From Aedes albopictus (Eukaryota > Arthropoda > Insecta > Diptera > Culicidae): 64,000 nucleotides of DNA. Positions within the stretch are counted from its first letter, which is position 1; each line of letters begins with the position of its first letter. The stretch is taken from the NCBI RefSeq assembly GCF_035046485.1, contig NC_085137.1, positions 377,270,706-377,334,705 of the forward strand. Direction: 5' to 3'. The notes under the pieces are model-generated. The model saw only the letters and a list, made by a program, of their open reading frames with translations, ran no database searches and was not told the DNA's origin. This document shows positions 48,234 through 62,880 of this stretch, one piece after another. The translations under genes were made by a program, and so were the position numbers.

Positions 48234-51205
48234 CTCAACTAAACCTCAACCATTGCGACACAGCACAACAGTTGCTGTGGCAATCCGTATCGGAGTCGAA
48301 GTGCGATGTGGCTATCCTTTCTGAGCCGTATCGTATACCAGCTGGAGACGGTAACTGGATCGCAGATAAGGCGAAGACAGCTGCTATATGGACGATGGGG
48401 AAGTATCCCATCCAGGAAGTAGTGTACCAGGCAAACGAAGGCTTCGTGATCGCCAAAATTAACGGAGTTTTTGTTTGTAGCTGCTACGCACCTCCTCGGT
48501 GGACTACAGAACGGTTCAACCAGATGCTAGACGAGATAACCGACAAGCTAGCCGACCGGAGACCGGTCGTAATCGCCGGTGACTTTAATGCCTGGGCGAT
48601 TGAGTGGGGCAGCCGCCTCACCAACCCAAGAGGGCGTGTTCTGCTAGAAGCGCTAGCAAAGCTTGACGTGGACTTGGCCAACGTAGGAAGCACCAGCACT
48701 TACCGAAGGGATGGTCGAGAATCAATAATCGACATCACCTTCTGTAGTCCCGTGCTGGCGCGAAACATGAACTGGAGAGTTTGCGACGGATACACTCACA
48801 GCGACCACCAGGAGGTCCGGTATAGTATTGGATCACGGCCAGGGAGTACACTAACTGGCAGTCAACCTCGCGATCGAATGTGGAAGACGAAGCAGTTCAA
48901 CAAGGAGCTGTTCGTCGAAGCTCTCAGAAGAGAACATCCGGGGTCTAATCTAAGGCCGGAGGAGCTAACGGCAGCGCTGGTGCGTGCGTGCGACACAACC
49001 ATGCCTAGAAAGTTCGAGCCGAACCATAGACGTCGTCCGGCATACTGGTGGAATGAAGCGCTTCGGGACCTCCGGAAAGCCTGCCTCAAAGCCAGGAGAC
49101 GAATGCAAAGAGCTAGAACCGACGGTGAGAGAGAAGAACGTAGAGTAGTGCTCTGAGCCGCAAAAGCTGCTCTGAAGGAGGAGATCAAGCGGAGCAAGAA
49201 AACAAGCTTTAAGGAGTTGTGCCGGGATGCTGATGCAAACCCATGGGGAGATGCATACAGAGTGGCGATGGCCAAAATCAGAGGCCCAGCGGTACCCGCT
49301 GAGACATGCCCAGAGAAGCTGCAAGTTATCGTCGAAGGGTTGTTCCCTCAACACGAGCCTACGATATGGCCACCGACTCCATACGGCCATACAGGCGAGG
49401 AGAGAGTGAGTATCACCAACGACGAGCTGATAGCAGCGGCCAAGAAAATGAAAGCGAAGAAAGCGCCCGGCCCGGATGGTATCCCCAACATAGCGTTGAG
49501 AATAGCTGTCGAGGCCAACCCAGATATGTTCCGGACATCTCTGCAGATCTGCCTAGATGAGGGTTGTTTCCCGTCTCAGTGGAAAAGGCAAAAACTGGTA
49601 CTGCTACCGAAACCAGGCAAGCCCCCCGGTGAACCAGGTTCATTCCGGCCGATATGCTTGCTGGATACGCTCGGCAAGCTGCTAGAAAGAGTCATCCTCA
49701 ATAGGCTGACAACTTCCACGGAAGGAGAGCATGGTCTGTCGGGGATGCAATTCGGATTCCGAAGAGGGAAGTCAACGATAGATGCTATCCAGGCGGTTGT
49801 TGCTACAGCCGACAAAGCAAGGACGAAAAAACGACGGGGTAACCGCTTCTGTGCCGTCGTCACGATCGATGTGAAGAATGCATTTAACAGCGCAAGCTGG
49901 GAAGCCATCGCTACAGCGCTGCACGAGATGAAGGTTCCGGACTACCTCTGCAGGATTCTCAGTAGCTACTTCGAAAACCGGACTCTGTGCTACCATACTA
50001 GTGCAGGGCAAAAGAACGTCACGATAAGTGCAGGCGTCCCACAGGGGTCTATCCTAGGTCCGACGTTGTGGAACGCAATGTACAACGGGGTGCTGACACT
50101 GCAGCTACCGACAGGCGTCAAAATCGTCGGATTCGCGGACGATATCACGTTGGTGGTAGTTGGCGAGTCCCTAGAAGCAGTAGAGATACTTGTTACGGAG
50201 GCGGTAGATGCTGTTGAGAACTGGATGCAGAGGAAGAAACTATCCATAGCCCACCAGAAAACGGAGCTGGTGCTGATCAGCAACTGCAAGGTGGTGCAGA
50301 AGGCTGCAATCATAGTCGGGGAACATGCCATAGACTCCAAGCGGGAATTGAAGCATCTCGGCGTTATGATCGACGACCGGTTAAATTTCAATAGCCACGT
50401 CGATTATGCCTGCGGAAAAGCAGCAAAGGCGATCACAGCATTGTCGAGGATCATGCCGAACAACTCGGCAATCAGCAGTAGCAAGAGGCGGTTACTAGCT
50501 AGCGTGTCCACATCGATCCTAAGGTACGCTGGTCCGGCTTGGGCGACCGCAACAAAAACTAGGAGGAATCGCGTTCAGCTCTGCAGCACGCACAGACTGA
50601 TGGCCATGAGAGTGGCGAGCGCCTACCGCACGATATCATCGGATGCGGTGTGCGTGATCGCCGGAATGGTCCCTATCATCTTCGTTCTGGAAGAGGACAA
50701 AGAGTGCTACGAGGCCAGGGGCGCTAGAGGAGCTCGGAAGGCAGCGCGAGTCGTCACGATGGCGAAGTGGCAACACGAGTGGAATACCACAGCGAAGGGA
50801 AGGTGGACCCACCGGCTTATTCCAAATCTGACGAAATGGGTGAACAGAGCTCACGGAGAAGTCAATTTCCATTTGACGCAGTTCTTGTCAGGTCATGGCT
50901 GCTTCAAGAAATACCTGCACCGGTTCGGACACGCAGGGTCGCCGTTCTGCCCTGAGTGCGGAGATGTCGAGGAATCGCCGGAACACGTTGTCTTCGAGTG
51001 TCCACGTTTCACTGTGGAACGCAGCGAGATGACAGCAATCTGCGGTGCTGGTATAAGGGCCGACAACATTGTGACTAGAATGTGCCGTGACGAAGCCTGC
51101 TGGAACGCGGTGAATGCTGCGGTGATAAAGATAATGTCGTTTCTCCAGCGGAAATGGCGAGAGCAGCAAATGAATGATCGTAGAGACAATCCGGGGCAAG
51201 CGTAG
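48224..51205 (+). pseudogene. R1-clade (Mino-like) ORF2, one TGA, copy 2
   Basis: A frame of 993 codons plus stop is broken only by TGA at 49154-49156, between RRVVL and AAKAALKEEIK. It opens with GTG where an ATG would be expected, overlapping the ORF1 stop. Endonuclease: LNLNHCDTAQ, AILSEPY, VVIAGDFNAWAIEWGS, HSDHQEV. RT: KAPGPDGIPN, KPGKPPGEPGSFRPICLL, FGFRRGKSTIDAI, VTIDVKNAFNSASW, GVPQGSILGPTLWN, VGFADDITLVV. C-terminal CPECGDVEESPEHVVFECP. All catalytic residues look intact. About three quarters of residues match copy 1 by eye, so the two belong to different lineages. Confidence 0.88.
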
Positions 51206-52160
51206 TAGTTCCGTCCGCGTGTGGTAGACCCGCCGTCGGGGACTACCGGTGTCGTGAGCGATTAAGGTGTGGAGCTTACTGGCTCTCGGTCGGTATTCGG
51301 GAGAACTTCCTACGTCGGGGAACTCTCTGTCGGAGTAGGATAGATCCACTGCCGGGGAGTATCCGAGTAGTGCGCTTGAAGTCATTGTGCTCAATGGCAC
51401 ACGGGCGGTGACGGGAGAACGTCTTTCGTCGGGGACTTCTCTGTCGGAGTAATACAGATCCACCGCCGGGGACTGTCAGAGTAGAGCGATCGGGAAGAAG
51501 CACCGGAGCATGGTCGTCAGGGCGCCTGTGAACCGGAAGTCGTCTCCAACCGGAATCGCAGGACCGACCTTGGCATCTGCCCGGGAAGTCGGTTGCGGGA
51601 GAAGTTTCAGTGTCGGGAAACTCTTCGTCGGGTAGGATATATCCACCGTCGGGGACTATCCGAGTCTTACGCGGAAACCTCGAGTGCTGATTGGCACTCG
51701 GGCGGCACCGGGAGGGCAACGTTCTCGGAGCAAATTAGTAGCAGCCGATGAACTCAGCATGGCTTTAGAATAACACATTTGATGAAAGTGGTACTAACAT
51801 AGAGTTTACCGCTCAATGGCGGCACATTAAGCAAATAACAAGCTAACCGGAGCCGAAAGGCTAAGAACGATTAGAATAACAAATTTGAAAAATAGCATGT
51901 ATTTCGCTTAGTGGCGATACTGGAATATTAACAGCAACTAACGAAGCGGTGCGCATAGCATGAAGAAGACTAGGATAACAAATTGGTGATGGTGCACAAG
52001 GCACATAACGCCTCCCCTCCGAAGAAATACTGCATGGTGGTACCGGAGGGGAATTTAAGGTGGAGGTAAACTAGGAGAGTGTTTTTAGTGGGTAGGCGCA
52101 CATTCGAATCCCACACAGCGTCTTTAGAAGATTTTTGGACTCCTAGAATAATAAAAAAAA
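51206..52160 (+). other. R1-clade copy 2 3' UTR and poly(A)
   Basis: Repeated modules like those of copy 1: GTAGATCCACYGCCGGGGA blocks at about 51215, 51330, 51445 and 51630; GGGCGCCTGTGAACCGGAAG at 51520; TTAGAATAACAAATTTG-like motifs at 51765, 51871 and 51970. Near 52108 the sequence CATTCGAATCCCACAC resembles a Pol III B box. It ends AATAATAAAAAAAAA directly before AC repeats. Confidence 0.7.
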
Positions 52161-54621
<2,461 letters not shown>

Positions 54622-54847
54622 TACAGGGTAAGTGTACCAGTTATCGCCATAGTGGGTCCCTATTTGGCCATAGTGGAAATTTGAATTTTTTTTCAGGATT
54701 TGACTTACTTTGAAAGTCTTAAAGGCGAGAATTTATATGTATCTTGCCAATAAAACTCCTGAAATGATGCAAGAATTTGAATAATCTCAAATAACCACTA
54801 TGGCCAAATAGGGAACCACTATGGCGAAAACTGGTACACTCAGCCTA
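54622..54847. mobile_element. 226-bp TA-flanked MITE
   Basis: TA, then CAGGGTAAGTGTACCAGTTA on the left; reversed, TA then GGCTGAGTGTACCAGTTTTC on the right. The repeated core CGCCATAGTGG..CCCTATTTGGCC is mirrored. Non-coding. Confidence 0.75.
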
Positions 54848-54849
54848 CT

Positions 54850-55745
54850 CTAAGTTCAATACTGTGAGAAACGCGCGACTATTTTCGTGAGTCAGTCGGT
54901 TTTCTCGGTAGGGAGATGGGAACGCGAATATTGAATGCGGAGTTGGAAGTGCGCGATAGCTTTCGTGGGATAGTCGGGTTTCACGGTTAAGTAAACGATC
55001 AATGCGGATAATATTTACCAATCGTTGACATATGTGCATTACCCTTACTATCGCATCCAAATGAATCATAATCAGGATGAAGACCGTATCGTGTATTTTC
55101 ATATAACTATTGGATCATTTCACCAAAAGTGGCTCCAAGATCCACACCTTACCCTACCCTTATGAATACTCCTTCCCGAGACAATTGGCTTCTTTAGCGG
55201 TGTTGGGATAATTCCATATTCTGAATCTACATGCCAAAATGAGTAGAAATCCAAATTTTCATCAATTTTGGTGCCCGGGAACCTATTTAAATATCAATTT
55301 GTAGTTTGTATGGGAGCGATTTGTACTGGGTGGAGCTGTCAAACTGTTGCCTAGCTGTCAAAAGGTGATTTCGAAAAATCTCTTTGAAATTGATTTAAGG
55401 TATCAAAAAAATTTCTATAAATCTGAAAAAAATCATAGTGGCTCAGAAAAAGGTGCTCTTTTGTATAAAATCAAAAAAAAGAATACTTTTTTCAAAATTT
55501 AAAAACCCAATTGTGGGGGTGCTGTGGATTCCACGGTTTCTAATAACAACAGTTGTCAAACTAGCATTCCTTCCCTTTCCCGATGACCGTAAGGACGTGG
55601 CCGGCGCCGTTATTGATTTTAAAATATTGAACTCTCGAATTATGCACATTAAGAGTGTGTAGCTAGTCCCAAGCACCATTCATTGGATCTCTGTGCAACT
55701 TAGATTGTTCTGGTCAATCACGGAGTAGCAACTACAATGTGTACG
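54850..55745 (+). mobile_element. repeat element X, copy 1
   Basis: Three blocks (54860-55000 with 78-bp-type units; CTCCAAGATCCACACCTTACCCTACCC at about 55134; and 55505-55790 ending TATCTTTGCTTTGCTTTGC) recur in reverse order and orientation at 63283-64000. The middle 55165-55500 is absent from the other copy. Non-coding and unclassified. Confidence 0.55.
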
Positions 55746-56190
55746 GTTATCTTTGCTTTGCTTTGCTTGCTTTATTCATCCAAAAGCTCCGAAGCAAACA
55801 TTGCATTGTTACAGCTGAATTGGGAATATTGCCATCGAGAAATTTCCAAACCTTATTTTGTCAGAATATGTATCAAAAAGGTGGATGCTTCGAAAGAGGG
55901 AATCATATGTTATTTATCGAAGAGGGAATGGAAACGCTTCATGGAATGTTTCTTTGATAACAAGTTTTGGGTGTTGGAACGGAAGCCATTCTTCGAGGCG
56001 TCAAGCTTCTGTGACATTTTGATATGACGTTCCTGAAGGTGTTACACTCAGACAGCTCGTCATTTTGCCAAAACCTGCTGTTGGGTAGCACTATAGGCGT
56101 ATATACGACCAATTAGAATTAAATGCCTTGTCATAAGGGCAACTATAATGCTGCAATAATGATATCTTAAATGCTTACTAGTTACTTGGA
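55746..56190 (-). mobile_element. partial inverted copy of the 34802 TIR element
   Basis: TATTCATCCAAAAGCTCCGAAG at the left and TTAAATGCTTACTAGTTACTTGG at the right correspond, reversed, to parts of 34802-35858. It is truncated where it meets element X. The open frame at 55737-56027 is part of the element. Confidence 0.5.
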
Positions 56191-56426
56191 AAGTAAGAAA
56201 AAGAAAGTCAAACTGAATTCGAAGCGACATCACAATGTAACGGCTTGGTTTGGTCAATTTGTTTTACGAATGACACGAACAATATTGTCTCAGTATATGA
56301 ATTGATAGCAATTCGTCCCCATTATTCTCGAATTCACCTTGTGGATGAAATAATTATAAAAATAGGACAGGCGAAAGGAAATATAAAAACATCGACTTAT
56401 GTTGTTACTGGTACCTAAGCAAAACA

Positions 56427-56432
56427 TTTATT
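56427..56432 (-). terminator. poly(A) signal of the LRR gene
   Basis: AATAAA on the minus strand, 194 nt downstream of the stop codon of the last exon. It defines a short 3' UTR of about 215 nt. Confidence 0.5.
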
Positions 56433-56625
56433 GTAAGAAACGACTTACACACAACAGGATATGGGTTTTCTCTTGAGTTCATTTTCTAAACACAAAAGAC
56501 ATCATTAACACAGTTTTTGAATGACCCTGTAAACAACAGTGAATCCCTGGCGCAGCATCTTAATTGATCATTCTGATTGCGTCGATTGAATCGTCGCAAA
56601 CATTTCGGACACTTTCTCCGCCCCT

Positions 56626-56962
56626 TCAGTGCTTTCCCTGGTGGAAATTTTTGTGCACGCCGGACGAATAGCTGCTGCTGTTGGGTTCGTCGTAGATTTC
56701 GTGGAAATTGATTTTAATTTCCGACTTTTGCTTTTTCAGCCGTTTGGTCGGGTGCGGTGGAAGCGGCGGCGGGGGTGGATCCTTCGGGTAGAACTCCATC
56801 GACTGCGACTGCTGGGCGGGGTGGGGTGGCGCTGACGGGTGCCGCGAACGATTATCCATCTTCCAGGAAATGTACTGAAACTGGGTTGCCGGAACGACGG
56901 CGGACACGTAGCTGCGGCAACTTTCGACACTGCTGTCGGAAACGCTGCGCTTGTGGCGGTTT
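56626..56962 (-). CDS. LRR membrane protein, last exon (proline-rich tail)
   Basis: Begins after the acceptor TTCTATTCCCCACCAG and ends at TGA (56626-56628). It encodes about 112 codons of cytoplasmic tail: basic start [15 protein letters not shown], then [33 protein letters not shown], and [16 protein letters not shown]. The polyproline run could bind SH3 or EVH1 domains and the YDEP tyrosine could be a phosphorylation site; both are inference. The phase (AG|A = Arg) agrees with the donor at 57035, which supports the exon structure. Confidence 0.75.
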
Positions 56963-57035
56963 CTGGTGGGGAATAGAAATGGATGGCGATATATATTTGC
57001 TTTGAACATGTGTGATGGCTGTTGGGAGGGGTTAC

Positions 57036-57123
57036 CTGGTGGGTTTTTCAGCTACTGGGGTCATGTAGCACTGGTTTGTGGTACTCCGGTCGATTCGCAC
57101 CTCTGTTGTCACTTTGCGACAAG
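57036..57123 (-). CDS. LRR membrane protein, 88-nt internal exon
   Basis: This exon is too short to be obvious as an ORF. The acceptor is CTATATTTTTATAG (AG at 57125-57124) and the donor is ACCAG|GTAACC. It reads [20 protein letters not shown] then TPVAEKPT. It joins TM exon to tail exon with phases 1 and 2, giving one continuous frame (total of the three exons 2052 nt, divisible by three). It supplies the juxtamembrane cytoplasmic segment. Confidence 0.7.
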
Positions 57124-57185
57124 CTATAAAAATATAGTTGATTTTGAACATTAGGAGACTCTACCAAGTGTAACACTAAACTTAC

Positions 57186-58812
57186 ATTTCTGGTAAGTAG
57201 CAAAGCTTTTGATGAAGCAATAAGTTAACACAATCCCACTCATGATGGCTACCAAAATAGATGCTATCAAAATGCTGATTACCATAATCTTCTGATCCTC
57301 AATGAGCCAAGTCCTTTGTCCGTACGTTGGAAGAAGCTTGTGCGGAAGACAATCAAATGGTGAGATTGTGTTCTCAGCTTTATAAACTACGCAAAAGACG
57401 TAGTTCTTATCCGGTATAAGGTTTGTGATTCTCACGGTTCGTCCATAGATGTCAGCACAACTAGCACTGTCCTCCAACTGAAGAGAAAAAATGGAATTGG
57501 TGGTGGAAGTATCGTAAAACCAGAGAATCACCGCAGAGCTGTAAGATTGGTCCAGAATTAGTTCCACGGTTCCCTCTTTCGATTCTAGGACTGTGAAAGT
57601 TTTGCTTCGTTTGTGCAGGGTTAATTCAGAGCTTGTGTAGCTGATGGTGTCCGAGTCTAACGTAACGGCGGTTTGGACACACTGCAAGGTGAAGATATTG
57701 GAAGGCGAGGATGTGGCAGGAGTTGTACTAGTAGTTGGAGACGGTGATGTGGTGGAAGGCGTCGTATCGGGAGTAACAGACGTTGATGATGAAGATGTTG
57801 GCTCAGGAGTAGGTACTATTGTTGACGTAGTTGTGATCGTCGTAGTAGAGGTTGTTGCCGGACCAGTTGGCTTGGTTGGTTCACCAGTAGGTCTTGTAGA
57901 CGGTAGTGGTTTTGTGCTGTGCGTAGTATCTGTCGTTGTCTGCTCAGTAGTATCCTCTGATGTTTCCGTTACGTTGGACAAAGTTGTTAACTGAGTTGTA
58001 GTTGAAGGAGGATCAGTAATAGCGTTGCAAAACTCAGCCTCAGTAATCATCCATCCGGAGAACTCAAGTGGCTCAGAACATTTGACTTCGTCAAACATTT
58101 CAGGATATGACATTATCAGCTCTTTCAAATATGCCAAGCTGCAATCACATATGAAGCGATTGTTCTTCAAATAAATCTTCACTCTTCTTTCCAACAAACT
58201 GTCAAAAAGACCTGACTCAATTGTACTCAGCTCGTTTCCATCGAGATGTATCTGATCAACGGATTTACTAATGCTCACGAACATTCCCTCACGTAAAGTT
58301 TTAATACCCGACATTCTCAAATACAGGCTAGACAAGCTTGGGATCATTGAGAAAGAATCATCTGTCAATACATCCTCCAAAATGTTGTGCTCAAAAGAAA
58401 CTATCGCCAAATTGTCCATCGACGTAGACCCGGTAAACACCTTCGGATTAATCGAATCCAAGCAGTTTTCCACCAATAGACTGGTCAGGGTGAACTTCAC
58501 CGGCGCCAATACATACTCGTCCACCTGCGACAGCGGTAAATTCTTCAGGTTCAGTTCCTGCAATAGCTGCAGTCCGAGAAAAATATTCGATGGCAAAGTG
58601 GTGACCTGAAGCGAATCAAGAGTAAGAATAGAAACACCATAAAAGTGCCGGGCGTCGAACGATCCGGACGGAATTTCAATGATTTCGGATTGTTTTAGCT
58701 CCAGTTGGGCGATTCTAATGGATTCATCCAGGTTCAGCCAGCGCGAATGGAGCTTTCCGTCCTCGGTAGAGAGGGACTTGATGACGAGTTTGACGTCGTC
58801 GCATGGTTCGTC
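57186..58812 (-). CDS. LRR / mucin-like / single-pass membrane protein, main exon
   Basis: The exon begins at the acceptor CATCATTTCAG|GAC (58812, phase 0) and ends at donor AAAT|GTAAGT. Its 542 codons open with DEPCDDVKLVIKSLS, so the signal peptide must lie in an upstream exon outside the window. Order: degenerate LRRs (about 40-225), LRR C-terminal cap (NRFICDCSLAYLKELI...CSEP...FC, 225-275), Thr/Ser/Pro mucin-like stalk (277-372) including an NVT sequon, a beta-rich FN3-like region with FCVVYK (372-485), and one TM helix IMVISILIASILVAIMSGIV (about 510-535). It is probably a cell-surface receptor or adhesion molecule. I cannot name an orthologue. Confidence 0.82.
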
Positions 58813-59224
58813 CTGAAATGATGGAGAAGGAATGCAGAGTTAAACAAAATTTATTTATTTGAAATAATTTAAAAAAAAAACAGTCTAGATCAACCACCCG
58901 TAATTGCTACTTAAGTATTGTTAGAGCACAAGAAAGCAAAAAGGTGACAGCTTGGGATTAACAGGCACATTCAGTAAAGAGAATTCTTATGCGAGAATGG
59001 CAATTGCTACGATTGATTCAGTGGCGTAAGAAGGAGGAATTGATTCCAGAATTATGGTAACTTACAATTCAGACAAGATTTTTTCACACTTTTTTTTACA
59101 AAAATAAGGAACTTCTTTGAGTGAATCTGGAATCTTTGGCGTTGTAGTTTTTGCCAAAGTAACATGTTATCAGAACCCTTGTTATATAGTCTCCTTCTTT
59201 TTGTATAGTCCTTCCTAGAAAAAA

Positions 59225-61440
59225 ATCCAGAAGGAATCTCTGGTAAAGAATGAAGAATGAATCCCCCCGAAGAAATTCATGCAAGAATCCCCGAAGGATT
59301 GCCAGGAGAAATCCCCGAAGAATTTTCAAGAGACATCCTCGAAGGATTTCCGGGAAGATTACTTGAAAGATTTCCAGGGAAATATCCGTTGGAAATCCAG
59401 GAAGAATCCCCCGAAGGATTTCCAGGAGGAATATCTTAAGGAATTCCAGGAGAATCTCCCCAACGATTTCCTGCAGGGGTCTCTGTAGGAATTCTTGGAA
59501 GAATCCCCGAAGGATTTTCAAGAGACATCCCCGAAGAATTTCCAGAAGGATTTCTTTAAAGATTTGCAGGGAAATATCCGTAGGAATTACAGGAAGAATT
59601 CCTCGAAGGAATTTCAGTCGAAATATCTTAAGGAAAGATTTCCAGGCGAATCTCCGTACGATACCCAGGAAGAATTCCTCGATAAATCTCCAGAAGTATT
59701 CTCCAAAGGAACTGTAGAAGAAATCCTCAAATTATTGCCTGGATGAAACCCCCTAGGGAATTCCAGGAGGAATCCCCGAAGGATTTCCAGGAGAAACCAC
59801 CAAAGGAATTCTAGGAGGAGTCCCCGAACGAATCCCAAAAAAAGTCCCCGAAGGAATTCCAGGATGAATCTCCAAAGAATTTCCAGGAGGATTCACTGAA
59901 AAATTTCCAGTGCAATCTCCGTAGGATATCCAGGAGGCTTTATTTTAAGAGCGAATCTGCTTAGGATGTCCAGGAAGAATCTCCAGAAGGGATTCCAGGA
60001 GTCATCCTCAATGGAACTCCAGAAGCAATCCCCGAAGGATTTCCAGGAGGAACCCCGAAAAGAATTTAAGGAGAAGTCCCGGAACGAATTTCAAAAAGTA
60101 TCTCGGAAGGGATTCCAGAATAAATTGCCGAAGGAATTCCAGGAGGAATCCTCGAAATATTTCCAAGATGAATCACTGAAGGATTTCCGAAGAACTTCCA
60201 GGCGGAGTCCCCGCATGATTTCCAGGAGGAATCCTCGAAGGATTTTCAAGAGGAATCTCCAAAGGATTTCCAGGAGGATTCATTGAAAGATTTCGGGTGA
60301 GTCCAGGGAGAAGAATTCCCCGGAATTCTAGGAGGAATATCAGAAGGAATTCCAGAAGGAGTCCCCGGAGGATTTCCAGAATAAATCCAGGAAGAATCAC
60401 ACAGGAATTCAAGGAGGAGTTCCCGCAGGAACTCCAGAAGCAAACACCGAAGGAAATTTTGGAAGATCTATGAAAGATTTCCTGAAGAAACTGGCAAAAG
60501 AATTCTAGGAGGAGTCCTTGAACGAGTTTCAAAAGGAATCCACGAAGCAATTCCAGGAGGAATCCTCGAAGTATTTCCAAGAGGAATCACCGAAGGAGTC
60601 CCGAGGATGAAGGACGGAGTTCACGAATGATTTCCAGGAGGAAATCCTGAAGGATTTTCAATAGGAATTTCCGAAGGATTTCCAAGAGAAATCTCCGAAG
60701 AATTTTCAAGAGGAGACCCTGATGGATTTTCATTAGCATTTCTCGAAATATTTCCCGGAGAATTTTCGTAGACTATTCAGGAAGAATCCCTCGAAGGAAT
60801 TTCAAGAGGAATACCAGAAGGTATCCCCGAAGGATTTCCAGAATCAATCCCCGAATGATTGCCAGGAGGAATCTCCGAAGAAATTCCAGGAGTAATCTCG
60901 GAAAGATTTCCAGGAGGAATCGCCGAAGGGTTATCAATAGAAATCGCCAAAGAGAAACCTCCGAAACATTTTCCAGAGGAATTCCGGAAAGATTTCCAGA
61001 GGAATCTTCGTAGGATATCCAGGAAAAATCCCCCGAAGGAATTCCAGATGAAATCCCTTAATAATTCCCAGGAGGAATCTCCGAAGGCATTGCAGAATGA
61101 ATCCCCGTAGGGTTTCCAGGACTAAGGAATTCTAGGAGGAGTTCCCCCAGGAATTTAAGAAAAAATCCCCAAAAAAAGTCCCCGAAGAATTTCCTGGAGA
61201 AGCCCTTGATAGATTAACAGGAAAAATCTCCGTAGGATTTCTAGGTGGAATCACCATGTGGAATGTCCAAGACGAATCCCCGAATAATTTTCAGGAGAAA
61301 TCCCCGAAAGAATTCCTGGAGGAATTGCAGAAGGAAAACTGGAAGATTTCTTAAAAAACGAGAGAAATTTTGTAGGAATTCTTTAAGGAAATCCTGGATG
61401 AAAGCTTAATTATTATAGTCTGAAATAAATACTAGAAGGA
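59225..61440. repeat. degenerate minisatellite, GGAATTTCCAGGAGGAATCCCCGAA type
   Basis: Loose tandem units of about 24-33 nt repeat the words CCCGAAGGATTTCCAGGAGGAA. Unit length is mostly a multiple of three, which produces artificial open frames rich in PGGIPEE or KDFQEE on the plus strand and LLEFLRGF on the minus strand. There is no start context, codon logic or conservation suggesting a protein. Confidence 0.8.
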
Positions 61441-62880
61441 ACTTCTGGAGAACATCCGTGAGTCTTCCATGAGAATTTTCCGGAAGAACTCCAGTGGTGA
61501 TCTCAGGAAGAACTCCTAGAAGAATCCCTGAAGGAGCTCCTGGAGAAATCTTACAGAAACATTTGGACTTATCCCTGAATGAACTTCTTTAGGAATCCTT
61601 GAAAAAACTTCTGGAGGATCCCTGAGTTCTCCTGGTGGTATCCTTGGATACTCCTGTAAGAATCTACGAAGAAACATCTACACGATCCCAGAAACTCCTG
61701 GAAGAATCTCCAGAGAACTCCTCTATTAATCCCAATAGGAGACGCTGTGGGAATTCCTGGAGGAACTTCAGGAGGGATTCCTGAAGGAAATTCTGGAGGA
61801 ATTCCTGATGGATCTCCTGCAAGAATCCCTGCTCCTGAAATAATCTCTGAGGGATCTTCTGTTGGAATAACTGAGGGAACTTCTGAAAGAATCCCTGATG
61901 AAACACCTGGAGGCGTTCCTGAATCCTCCTAGAACGATTGGGTAGATCTCTGACAGAACTATAGACGAGATCACAGAAAAAAGTTCTGGAGAAAACCCTT
62001 AAAGAACTACTTTACTGGTGGTATCCTCGAAGGAACCCCTGGAGGAACTTTTGTAGGAATACCTGAGAGAGGTCGTAGAAAAATCCCTAAGAGAATTCCT
62101 TAAAGAACCTCTGAAAATCTTCATAACGCATCCTGAAGGATTATTCTCCAAACAACAGTTTAATGCTTTATTTAATAATTTTATTTTGGCTTTATGATAT
62201 TGTTTATAACCTTTTGAAATCTACTCGACTTGAAAATGCTACTTGGGTGGAGATATTACAGAAGGGATCCCAGAAGGAACACTAGGAGAGAAATTACTGA
62301 AGGAGCTCCTGGAGTAATTCCGGGAAAGCATCTCTGAAAGAATTCCTGAACTAATTTCTGTAGGAACTCCTGTGCGAATTTCTGAAGTAACTGTAGAACG
62401 AATCTCTAAAGGGACTCCCATACTAATCTCTGAAGGACCTCCTATGGGAATCTCTGAAGGATCTCCTGGATGAATCACTGATGAATGGAGGCATCAACCC
62501 TCCTGAAAGAATATCTTACAGGACGTCTGGAGTAATCCCTGAAGGAACCTGAGGAATACTTGAGAGATTTTCTGAAAATAAAAATCCATGATAAAAATCC
62601 TAGAGGCATCTCTGAATCCTCCTGGATGAATCTCTGAAGGAAGATCTGGAGACATAACAGGAGGAACTCCTGAAAAGATATCTAAAAAAACTTCTGGAGA
62701 AACCCCTGATTGGAATTTTAGGAAAAATCTTTAAAGGAGTCCTGTACAAATTGTCAAAGAAACTCCTGGTCTACGCCCTGAAGAAACTCCTGCAGGAATC
62801 CATGAAGAATTTTGTGGAAAAATCCCTGTGGATCTCCTGGAGGCATATCACACTGATTTTTTTGGAAACACCTCGAGGAA
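61441..62880. repeat. degenerate minisatellite, GGAACTCCTGGAGGAATCCCTGAA type
   Basis: The second part of the array uses a related but distinct unit (CTGAAGGAACTCCTGGAGGAAT, about 24 nt). An AT-rich interruption with no units lies at about 62140-62230. Confidence 0.75.

Noticed and set aside
56629..57154. Plus-strand Arg/Gly-rich frames
   Set aside because: Antisense of the tail exons; splice phases and domain continuity favour the minus strand.
57644..57994. Val/Asp-rich plus-strand frame
   Set aside because: Antisense of the Thr-rich stalk of the LRR protein.
59096..62478. Many 60-140 codon frames rich in Pro-Gly-Ile-Pro or Leu-Leu-Glu-Phe
   Set aside because: They arise from a degenerate repeat whose unit is about a multiple of three; they appear on both strands with no start or conserved domain.
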